In this document: positions 1 to 5,281 of the stretch, piece after piece
How the letters are laid out: each line of letters starts with the position of its first letter
Numbering within the stretch: position 1 is the stretch's first letter
Source of the DNA: an uncultured Collinsella sp.
GTDB lineage: Bacteria > Actinomycetota > Coriobacteriia > Coriobacteriales > Coriobacteriaceae
Direction of reading: 5' to 3'
DNA: 5,346 nucleotides
Assembly: GCA_900554985.1 (NCBI GenBank)
Contig: USJQ01000089.1
Span: 1 to 5,346 of the forward strand
Notes under the pieces: model-generated
The model's input: the letters and a program-made list of their open reading frames with translations, nothing else
Told to the model about the DNA's origin: nothing
The model's database searches: none
Position numbers and translations under genes: made by a program

Positions 1-537
1 AAGTTCGTTTGTTCTGTTTGCGGTTATGTATACGAGGGCGCTGAGGCTCCCGAGATCTGCCCCATCTGCAAGGCTCCCAAGGAGAAGTTCGTGGAGCAGG
101 CCGGTGAGAAGAGCTGGGCTGCCGAGCACGTGGTAGGCGTGGCTCAGGGCGCTCCCGAGGAGATCATGCAGGGCCTGCGTGAGAACTTCCAGGGCGAGTG
201 CACCGAGGTCGGTATGTACCTGGCTATGGCCCGTGTGGCTCACCGCGAGGGTTACCCCGAGATCGGTCTGTACTGGGAGAAGGCCGCTTATGAGGAGGCT
301 GAGCACGCTGCCAAGTTCGCCGAGCTGCTGGGCGAGGTCGTGACCGACTCCACCAAGAAGAACCTCGAGATGCGCGTTGAGGCCGAGAACGGCGCCACCG
401 CCGGCAAGACCGATCTCGCCAAGCGCGCCAAGGCCGCTGGTCTCGATGCCATCCACGACACCGTGCACGAGATGGCTCGCGACGAGGCTCGCCACGGCAA
501 GGCGTTCGCCGGCCTGCTAAAGCGCTACTTCGGCTAA
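1..537 (+). CDS. Reverse rubrerythrin (rubredoxin-ferritin-like peroxidase), 5' end cut by window
   Basis: An open frame runs from base 1 to the TAA at 535-537, giving 178 visible residues; probably only one to a few N-terminal residues lie outside, because the family starts close to the first CxxC. Visible residues 4-23 form a rubredoxin-type iron site, C4-x2-C7 and C20-x2-C23. A ferritin-like four-helix domain follows, with diiron ligand motifs ExxH at E99-H102 and E162-H165 and a further acidic helix near E66/E69. Rubredoxin in front of the diiron domain is the 'reverse' order, known from clostridial reverse rubrerythrins that act as the terminal component of NADH-dependent peroxide reduction in the cytoplasm of anaerobes. 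Codon choice is strongly biased (GAG, AAG, GGC, GCT/GCC), which suggests high expression. A terminator follows directly, so it ends its transcript. Family call is firm; the exact electron donor is not visible here. Confidence 0.93.
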   Translation, partial: KFVCSVCGYVYEGAEAPEICPICKAPKEKFVEQAGEKSWAAEHVVGVAQGAPEEIMQGLRENFQGECTEVGMYLAMARVAHREGYPEIGLYWEKAAYEEAEHAAKFAELLGEVVTDSTKKNLEMRVEAENGATAGKTDLAKRAKAAGLDAIHDTVHEMARDEARHGKAFAGLLKRYFG

Positions 538-570
538 GCCAAACGCCTGAGAGACATTCTCTAGCTTTAT

Positions 571-601
571 AAGGCCCGGACCGCATGGTTCGGGCCTTTT
601 T
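571..601 (+). terminator. Rho-independent terminator of the rubrerythrin transcript
   Basis: A 12-bp stem (571-582 with 587-598, one G-T pair at 579/590) closes on a 4-base loop, GCAT, and runs into TTTTT at 597-601. It lies 33 bases past the rubrerythrin stop. The stem is GC-rich (core GGCCCG/CGGGCC), so this is a strong intrinsic terminator. Confidence 0.93.
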
Positions 602-643
602 CGTGTCTTGCAAACCAGTTAACGTCCCAAAAATAGGACCACC

Positions 644-666
644 TTTGACATCGGCTTCGCGTCAAA
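644..666. repeat. Short inverted repeat next to element copy 1
   Basis: TTTGAC (644-649) and GTCAAA (661-666) form a perfect 6-bp inverted repeat around an 11-base loop. It sits between the rubrerythrin terminator and the left end of the 121-bp element. The T-run on the - strand (bases 668-664) overlaps its right arm, so it could compete with, or add to, termination of - strand transcripts. Could be chance. Confidence 0.3.
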
Positions 667-791
667 AACTAAGTGAGTAGCCTTTTGGGAACTTGTCGAG
701 CAGACCACCCGTATTGCTTTATAAAACCGCAGGTAGATAGCTTGCCGCAAAACAATCTGGTCGCCATCACGCTAAAAGTCTACTCACTTAG
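664..791 (-). terminator. Possible terminator for the - strand gene, formed by element copy 1
   Basis: On the - strand, the closing arm CTACTCACTTAG (680-669) is followed directly by TTTTT (668-664). A long stem with a T-run behind it has the layout of an intrinsic terminator, but about 87 bases lie between the arms and would have to fold internally. The T-run is absent behind copy 2, so this would be a property of this site only. Confidence 0.35.
671..791 (-). repeat. 121-bp terminal-inverted-repeat element, copy 1
   Basis: This copy aligns to 2091-2211 without a gap over 121 bases, with 95 identities by my hand count (about 79%). Its ends form an inverted repeat: CTAAGTGAGTAGCCTTTT at 669-686 against the complement of 774-791, 17 of 18 matching. 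The last 10 bases at each end are identical in both copies, while 691-720 is the least conserved part. A TA dinucleotide lies just outside the 9-bp core AGTGAGTAG/CTACTCACT on both sides here, as expected for a TA-targeting MITE, but the second copy has CA on its left. Read on the - strand, the right end supplies the stop codon of the endonuclease-like gene. No protein is encoded: substitutions between copies fall 5/11/10 over the three codon positions. A miniature transposable element or a structured 3'-UTR element both fit; strand is given as that of the genes it terminates. Confidence 0.85.
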
Positions 792-1907
792 ATTTGCAAC
801 CGTCCATGATCGGGCCTTTTTGTGTCTAACGGGCATCTTTTTGTCGATTTCTCCCAGTTTTGACCAGTCAACGAATAGCTCAGACCGAAGTAATGCCTCG
901 GCCCCTTGCTCCTCCAAGCTTTTATCGCGATATTCAACATCGAGCAACCTGCATACGGCCTTAACAATCGCATGGAATCTATCATCATCGGATATCTGTC
1001 CGTGTGTCAGGAGAAATACATCGTAGCCCATGGCCTGAAGCGCCGTCATGCGGTCGGCGTCACGCAAACCATCCCCGGCTCGCCCGTGTGAGCCCTTTCC
1101 TTGGCATTCAATGGCCACCTGTCGCTCTCCGTCCGGCGAAGAAAGAAGTAGGTCGATATATACACGGGACTTGCCTACAATCGCCCGAGCACTTGCGCTT
1201 AGCGCCACTTCGACATTGAGCTCTATGCCGCAAAAACCTTCGCCTCCCAATGATCGTGGCAACCCAAGCAACAAATACGTCTCAACCTCAAAAGGCGATG
1301 CGGCACCCAGTGGAACGAGATGCGATACCGCGACAAATCGCTTGCCGTAACGCATCCCACAAACATCTGAACAAAAACGGTCAAGATCTCCGTCCAAAAC
1401 CAAAGCGTCGCGCCGCCACAAATTTGAGGCGGCACCGTCCTCGGACGGGCAACGTGCCCAACCAAAGGTTGCCGGAATCGCGCCCGACTCAATTGCACGC
1501 GAAAGCTCTGCCTCGAGTGCTGCTGGCAAGGCACAAACCGTAAACAAGCCGCACATCTCCGCCAATACCAAAAGCAGCTGGAGATCCGTCAGATGCCGCG
1601 ACATGATGAATGCCGTCAGCAAAGGAGATGTGACCAAAAACCCATGTTCCGTTTCCAGCACGGATTCCCTGGGAAGCTCACCAAGGAACAGCCGTTGCCT
1701 AACGCTGGCAGGACAAGTCCGCTTATTTCTCGTCCCAACCAATGTATGCAACGGCAAGCCGAGCGCAACCGCAGCCGTCGGGTTACGGGCGAGGCCATAT
1801 CGCTGCCGGTCTTCTTCCGGTCGTGGAAGTGGCGGACACAAAGCGAGGGCTTGAGGAGGCAAACGCCAGTACCTAAAAGCCGATATGTCACAAAGTAGAT
1901 CCTTCAT
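780..1907 (-). CDS. AbiEi-like / DUF559-like protein with endonuclease-type core, function unknown
   Basis: About 375 residues from ATG at 1907; a GTG at 1913 is the only other in-frame start before a stop at 1929-1931, and neither has a clear Shine-Dalgarno. The N-terminal part (CDxSAFRYWR near residue 6, then PLHTLVG, a GFLVTSP stretch and a hydrophobic helix ending near AEMCG at about 117-120) resembles the layout of AbiEi-like proteins. A middle motif, SPFE...LGLPRSLGGEG (about 204-224), precedes a core with D252 (VYIDLLL), E267-x-Q269 (AIECQG), H274, then D..R and YDVFLLTHGQI. This acidic pattern fits the Vsr/DUF559 PD-(D/E)xK fold. I recognise the family style from Coriobacteriia but know no proven function; nuclease activity or a defence role is inference. 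No partner toxin gene is adjacent. The tail after about residue 350 is unusual: it is encoded by a terminator-like sequence and by the end of repeat copy 1, ending NLSE-stop. Confidence 0.8.
   Translation of the reverse strand: MKDLLCDISAFRYWRLPPQALALCPPLPRPEEDRQRYGLARNPTAAVALGLPLHTLVGTRNKRTCPASVRQRLFLGELPRESVLETEHGFLVTSPLLTAFIMSRHLTDLQLLLVLAEMCGLFTVCALPAALEAELSRAIESGAIPATFGWARCPSEDGAASNLWRRDALVLDGDLDRFCSDVCGMRYGKRFVAVSHLVPLGAASPFEVETYLLLGLPRSLGGEGFCGIELNVEVALSASARAIVGKSRVYIDLLLSSPDGERQVAIECQGKGSHGRAGDGLRDADRMTALQAMGYDVFLLTHGQISDDDRFHAIVKAVCRLLDVEYRDKSLEEQGAEALLRSELFVDWSKLGEIDKKMPVRHKKARSWTVANLSE
805..827. repeat. Partial echo of the rubrerythrin terminator inside a coding tail
   Basis: Bases 805-827 match 584-608, the loop and 3' arm of the rubrerythrin terminator plus its downstream flank, with two one-base gaps and one mismatch. 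The shared block includes TCGGGCCTTTTT and GTGTCT. The 5' arm of the terminator is missing, so this copy cannot form the hairpin. It is translated on the - strand as part of the C-terminal tail of the endonuclease-like protein. The two copies flank repeat copy 1. Confidence 0.6.
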
Positions 1908-1913
1908 AGGCAC

Positions 1914-2090
1914 AGGAAAACACGGATTTCAACCCGGGTACTCCCGCATTGGCGCGAACGTACCGAAAAGGGCGCCGAACGGACTGTTAAGTTTTCAACA
2001 GCCTTCCCCAACTGGCCAAAAGCTTGCCAAGAACTGGACGGAGTCCTGTTGAAAACCCGCTATTTCTCTCATGCGGAAGCTTTGCACAGC
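1914..2090. other. Gap upstream of the endonuclease-like gene, no gene seen
   Basis: This interval separates the endonuclease-like gene from element copy 2. I see no convincing coding frame and no good -35/-10 pair for the - strand gene. Its one clear structure is the inverted repeat at 1991-2056. Confidence 0.6.
1991..2056. repeat. 11-bp perfect inverted repeat spanning 66 bases
   Basis: GTTTTCAACAG (1991-2001) is the exact reverse complement of CTGTTGAAAAC (2046-2056). The 44-base interior contains AACTGG twice (2010-2015 and 2032-2037). No T-run follows on either strand, so it is a poor terminator. It resembles a second, smaller palindromic element lying 34 bases from copy 2 of the 121-bp element; a leader hairpin of the - strand gene is an alternative. 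Confidence 0.6.
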
Positions 2091-2211
2091 AAGTGAGTAG
2101 GCTTTTTGGAAACTCCCGAGCAGGCAGGCCATCTTGTCTTGCAAAGCCGCAGGTAGACGACTTGCTGCAAAACGGTCTGGTCGGCATAACGCCAAAAGTC
2201 TACTCACTTAG
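2091..2211 (-). repeat. 121-bp terminal-inverted-repeat element, copy 2
   Basis: Same length as the copy at 671-791 and about 79% identical to it with no indel. Ends: AAGTGAGTAG (2091-2100) pairs with CTACTCACTT (2200-2209), and CTTTT (2102-2106) continues against AAAAG (2194-2198). An 11-base core, CCGCAGGTAGA (2147-2157), is identical in both copies. The left outer bases are GC rather than CT, so the left end has lost one of the three stop frames. The right end overlaps the last codons of pdxR on the - strand and provides its TAG. No T-run follows the stem on either strand. Confidence 0.85.
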
Positions 2212-3639
2212 GCTAGAGGGCACCCCCATTAGCTGTGATTCCAGGGTGTTTAGCGCATTTGGACTCAAATCGTCATACTGGACAAGGATTCGAGCCAAGT
2301 TTTTAGGGACAGATGCGCCATCGGCACACCAAAAGCAGTCACCGATATCGATATAAGGGATATTCGAGTGCATAAGTGCCCGCGTAAAAGAGCTTCCGCC
2401 CGCGCCACGCTCCGCAACCACGATGCAGTAAAGGCCCGCGTCTGCATGCTCGATCGAGACCTCTCCTGCCGGAAATACCTTCCGCACAAGCGCCATCAGG
2501 CCATCACGCGCCTCGCGAGCACGAACGCGCACGCGGTTCACATGTCGCTCGTAATCACCCGATTCCAGCAAACGCGCCAAAGCGACCTGGTCAACAGAGC
2601 TCACCGACGAGGCGTAGAAACCAAGGTTGCGCCTAAACCGCTCCATTAACTCATCGGGCAACACCATGTACGCCAAACGCAACGCCGATGAAAGGCTCTT
2701 CGAAAACGTGTTGGTGTAGATAACCGACTGGGCGGCATCGATCGACGCGAGCGCGGGAATCGGCTTGCCGGCAAGGCGAAACTCACAATCAAAGTCATCT
2801 TCGATGAGATACCGACCTGGTCGCTCGGCGGCCCAGCTCAGCAGCGCATAGCGACGTGCAATGCTCGTCACAAGGCCGGTCGGATACTGATGGGACGGCA
2901 TCAGGTGAAGAACATCGGTCCCAGTTTTCTGCAGAGCGCTCAGGTCCACGCCGTCGTCATCCAACGGGATATGTCGAACTTCGCAACCCATAGCCTGGTA
3001 GATGCGCGTCAGCCGCAAATAGCCCGGATTCTCAACGGCATATACCTTGTCGGCTCCAAGCAGCTGAACCAACATGGTATCGAGCAGCTGGGCGCCCGCA
3101 CCGATAACAATGTTGTCGGGATCGACATTCATGCCCCTTGTCCCGCGTAAATGGTGAGCAATTGCGCGTCGTAGCCGAGCGGTGCCCTGTGCCGGCGCAG
3201 TCGAAAAGATTTCGCGTTCGTCTTCGGATGCCAGCGTCGCCCGCAGTGCGCTTTGCCAAAGCCGCGCCGCCTCCAAAGTGGAAGGAGAAAGCGCATCGAA
3301 TCGCTCGACCTGTCCGTTGACATCACGCGCACTGGGGCCCACAGAGACGGCATCTCGGTCGATGCCCTCCGCAGCCAAAGCCAAGACCGGTGCATCCGGA
3401 AGCTCGCAAGCGTAGTAGCCACGACGCGGCATTGAGCAAATATAGCCCTCGGCAAGTAGCTGGCTATATGCGTTCTCGATGGTAATGACACTGATTCCCA
3501 GATGACTGGCAAAGGCGCGCTTAGACGGCAGATGCTCCCCCGCCGCAATGCGTCCAGCAACGATATCATCTCGAATTTGCTGGTAAACATACTCATAGAG
3601 CGATGCTTCGCCGCGATTTTCCAAATTGTAGTCAAGCAT
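2200..3639 (-). CDS. pdxR: MocR-family regulator of PLP synthesis (PdxR)
   Basis: 479 residues from ATG at 3639, chosen because AGGTGA (3650-3645) sits 5 bases upstream; GTG 3648 and ATG 3645 are in frame but less well placed. Residues about 10-75 are a GntR-type winged helix (LPSKRAFASHLGISVITIENAY, in two halves around residues 37-58, then LLAEGYI). The rest is a fold-type I aminotransferase-like domain: ENPGY near 203-207, HQYPTG near 250-255, EDDFDCEF near 280-287, and NTFSKSL with K314 as the expected PLP Schiff-base lysine. MocR proteins of this type bind PLP as effector and control pdxST; the gene is divergent from pdxS, which fits exactly. It probably activates pdxST when PLP is low and may autoregulate through the shared interval. 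Its C-terminus, SSLSE, is partly encoded by repeat copy 2. Confidence 0.92.
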   Translation of the reverse strand: MLDYNLENRGEASLYEYVYQQIRDDIVAGRIAAGEHLPSKRAFASHLGISVITIENAYSQLLAEGYICSMPRRGYYACELPDAPVLALAAEGIDRDAVSVGPSARDVNGQVERFDALSPSTLEAARLWQSALRATLASEDEREIFSTAPAQGTARLRRAIAHHLRGTRGMNVDPDNIVIGAGAQLLDTMLVQLLGADKVYAVENPGYLRLTRIYQAMGCEVRHIPLDDDGVDLSALQKTGTDVLHLMPSHQYPTGLVTSIARRYALLSWAAERPGRYLIEDDFDCEFRLAGKPIPALASIDAAQSVIYTNTFSKSLSSALRLAYMVLPDELMERFRRNLGFYASSVSSVDQVALARLLESGDYERHVNRVRVRAREARDGLMALVRKVFPAGEVSIEHADAGLYCIVVAERGAGGSSFTRALMHSNIPYIDIGDCFWCADGASVPKNLARILVQYDDLSPNALNTLESQLMGVPSSLSE

Positions 3640-3644
3640 GGGCA

Positions 3645-3650
3645 TCACCT
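3645..3650 (-). promoter_or_regulatory. Ribosome binding site deciding the pdxR start
   Basis: AGGTGA on the - strand, a full match to the 3' part of the AAGGAGGTGA consensus, lies 5 bases before ATG 3639. It overlaps the upstream ATG at 3645, which makes that start less likely. Confidence 0.6.
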
Positions 3651-3715
3651 GACCTTATCGAATCATTCAATCTGGCATTAGTCTGACCTTGTTATTATCT
3701 CCAAAACTGAGTATT
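3649..3715 (+). promoter_or_regulatory. Candidate PdxR operator: repeated CTG-type boxes
   Basis: CTGACCTTA (3649-3657), CTGGCATTA (3672-3680), CTGACCTTG (3683-3691) and CTGAGTATT (3707-3715) share a CTG..(T)T pattern with starts spaced 23, 11 and 24 bases apart, close to whole helical turns. The first and third share 8 bases exactly. MocR regulators are known to use direct repeats next to the promoters they control. The third box abuts the pdxS -10. Operator function is inference. Confidence 0.4.
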
Positions 3716-3770
3716 CCGCCATACCCAGCTCCCCGATAGGATGTTCCGTCAAGCAATACACATGCCAACC

Positions 3771-3777
3771 AAGGGAG
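3771..3777 (+). promoter_or_regulatory. Ribosome binding site deciding the pdxS start
   Basis: AAGGGAG ends 5 bases before ATG 3783. In-frame ATGs at 3741 and 3762 have no comparable site and would add residues not typical of the family. Confidence 0.8.
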
Positions 3778-3782
3778 CACCC

Positions 3783-4673
3783 ATGGCAGAACAGACCAGC
3801 AAGGCCGATCGCGTCAAACTCAATCGCGAGCTCGCGCAAATGCTCAAGGGCGGTGTCATCATGGACGTCACCACGCCCGAGCAGGCACGCATTGCCGAAG
3901 AGGCGGGCGCCTGCGCCGTCATGGCACTCGAACGCATCCCGGCCGACATCCGCGCCGCAGGCGGCGTCTCACGCATGAGCGACCCCAAGATGATCAAGGG
4001 CATCCAAGAGGCCGTCTCCATCCCTGTTATGGCCAAGTGCCGCATCGGTCACATCGTCGAGGCGCAGGTCCTGCAGGCCATCGAGATCGACTACATCGAC
4101 GAATCCGAGGTTCTCTCCCCTGCCGATGATGTCAATCACATCGACAAGACCCAGTTTGACGTACCGTTTGTCTGCGGTGCCCGTGACCTGGGCGAGGCGC
4201 TGCGCCGTGTTGCCGAGGGCGCCACGATGATTCGAACCAAGGGCGAACCGGGTACGGGCGACGTCGTTCAGGCCGTGCGTCACATGCGCAAGATCCAAAA
4301 GCAAATCCGCAACGTCGTTGCCCTGCGCGACGATGAGCTCTTTGAGGCAGCCAAGCAACTGCAGGTTCCGGTCGAGCTGGTGCGCAAGGTCCATGTCACG
4401 GGCAAGCTTCCCGTCGTTAACTTTGCCGCCGGCGGCGTAGCGACCCCCGCCGACGCCGCGCTGATGATGCAGCTGGGCGCCGAAGGCGTCTTTGTCGGCT
4501 CGGGCATCTTTAAGAGCGGCGACCCCGCCAAGCGCGCAGCCGCCATTGTCAAGGCCGTGGCAAACTTCACCGACGCCAAACTCATCGCCGAGCTTTCGGA
4601 GGACCTGGGCGAGGCCATGGTCGGCATCAACGCCGACGAGATCGAGATCATCATGGAGGAGCGCGGGCGCTAG
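3783..4673 (+). CDS. pdxS: Pyridoxal 5'-phosphate synthase subunit PdxS
   Basis: 296 residues from ATG 3783, close to the usual 290-295 of the family. PdxS is the TIM-barrel synthase of the DXP-independent vitamin B6 pathway: it makes PLP from ribose 5-phosphate, glyceraldehyde 3-phosphate and ammonia delivered by PdxT, as a cytoplasmic dodecamer decorated by PdxT. The N-terminal signature [18 protein letters not shown] is present, with D28 matching the catalytic aspartate. K85 in [10 protein letters not shown] matches the ribose-phosphate Schiff-base lysine (K81 in Bacillus subtilis) and K153 in [11 protein letters not shown] the second active-site lysine (K149), with the same +4 offset throughout. 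The phosphate-binding [19 protein letters not shown] and [11 protein letters not shown] motifs are intact. Codons are GC-rich. It is followed by pdxT after 20 bases, so the two are co-transcribed, and it is divergent from pdxR. Confidence 0.98.
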   Translation: MAEQTSKADRVKLNRELAQMLKGGVIMDVTTPEQARIAEEAGACAVMALERIPADIRAAGGVSRMSDPKMIKGIQEAVSIPVMAKCRIGHIVEAQVLQAIEIDYIDESEVLSPADDVNHIDKTQFDVPFVCGARDLGEALRRVAEGATMIRTKGEPGTGDVVQAVRHMRKIQKQIRNVVALRDDELFEAAKQLQVPVELVRKVHVTGKLPVVNFAAGGVATPADAALMMQLGAEGVFVGSGIFKSGDPAKRAAAIVKAVANFTDAKLIAELSEDLGEAMVGINADEIEIIMEERGR

Positions 4674-4693
4674 TCCAACAGAAAGGATCGCAC

Positions 4694-5281
4694 ATGAGCG
4701 ATTACGCAGACCAGACGGTCGCCGTGCTGGCGGTCCAAGGTGCTTTTGCCGAGCACGAGGCGAGGCTGTCCGAGCTGGGCGCACGTTGTATTGAGCTGAG
4801 GCAGGCGGCTGATTTGAAGCAGGACTTTGACCGTCTAGTACTTCCCGGCGGCGAGTCTACCGTTCAAGGGAAGCTGCTTGATGAGTTGGGCATGCTCGAG
4901 GAGCTTCGTACCCGCATCGCTGAAGGCATGCCCGTCCTGGGCACCTGCGCCGGCCTGATTCTGCTGGCTCACGACCTTGCCGCCCATGACGATAAGGGCA
5001 CGCCGCGTTTGGCAACCATGGATGTACTTGTCGAGCGCAATGCCTACGGCAGGCAGCTCGGCAGCTTTCGAACCAAGGGGCAGGTAGCCGGCAGCGACGG
5101 TAAAGTGCCGCTGACGTTTATCCGCGCGCCCCGCATCGTCGAGGTCCACGGCGACGCCAAGGCCCTGGCAGAGGTCGATGGCCGAGTCGTCGCCGCCCGC
5201 CAGGGCAACCAGCTCGGCGTAACCTTCCACCCAGAACTCGATGAAGACACCCGCCTCCACGAGCTGTTCCTGCAAATGTAG
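4694..5281 (+). CDS. pdxT: Pyridoxal 5'-phosphate synthase glutaminase subunit PdxT
   Basis: 195 residues, full length for the family. PdxT is a class I glutamine amidotransferase that hydrolyses glutamine and channels ammonia to PdxS. The sequence shows the N-terminal VAVLAVQGAFAEHEARL, the oxyanion and binding loop LPGGEST (50-56), nucleophile C85 in GTCAGL, the VERNAYGRQLGSF segment that is typical of PdxT, and the H179/E181 pair in FHPEL that completes the catalytic triad. ATG 4694 is preceded by AAAGGA (4682-4687) at a 6-base spacing. It lies 20 bases after pdxS and uses the same promoter. I see no clear intrinsic terminator in the 65 bases after its stop. Confidence 0.97.
   Translation: MSDYADQTVAVLAVQGAFAEHEARLSELGARCIELRQAADLKQDFDRLVLPGGESTVQGKLLDELGMLEELRTRIAEGMPVLGTCAGLILLAHDLAAHDDKGTPRLATMDVLVERNAYGRQLGSFRTKGQVAGSDGKVPLTFIRAPRIVEVHGDAKALAEVDGRVVAARQGNQLGVTFHPELDEDTRLHELFLQM

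Larger units (their letters stand above)
3640..3782. promoter_or_regulatory. Divergent pdxR/pdxS control region
   Basis: This interval must hold promoters for both transcripts. On the + strand, TGTTATTAT (3690-3698) is an extended -10 (TG-N-TATTAT, 5 of 6 to TATAAT) with no good -35, the usual look of an activator-dependent promoter. It would start pdxS RNA near 3705 with a leader of nearly 80 bases. On the - strand a weak pair, TTGGAG and ACTAAT with a 16-base spacer, overlaps the same segment. Direct-repeat-like boxes are listed separately. Confidence 0.55.

Noticed and set aside
624..639. GTCC...GGAC hairpin with an A-rich loop after the rubrerythrin terminator
   Set aside because: Only four base pairs with no supporting context; too weak to call.
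645..673. TTGACA at 645-650 as a -35 box of a + strand promoter
   Set aside because: At a 17-base spacing the -10 would be ACTAAG, only 3 of 6 to consensus, there is no gene downstream on the + strand, and TTGACA is part of a short inverted repeat.
673..789. The + strand of both 121-bp copies translates into similar peptides ending KVYSLR, suggesting a small protein
   Set aside because: The 26 differences between copies fall 5, 11 and 10 over codon positions 1, 2 and 3. That is not the third-position excess of selected coding sequence, and shifting frame or strand only permutes these classes. The peptide likeness follows from DNA identity.
3741..3782. An upstream pdxS start at ATG 3741 adding 14 residues
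   Set aside because: The AGG lies directly against this ATG, which is too close for a ribosome site, the extra residues are not typical of PdxS, and ATG 3783 has AAGGGAG at a good distance.
3969..4784. A long - strand open frame opposite pdxS/pdxT
   Set aside because: It is a shadow of GC-rich coding sequence with a low-complexity, L/G/D/A-rich product and no motifs; pdxS and pdxT have every catalytic residue on the + strand.
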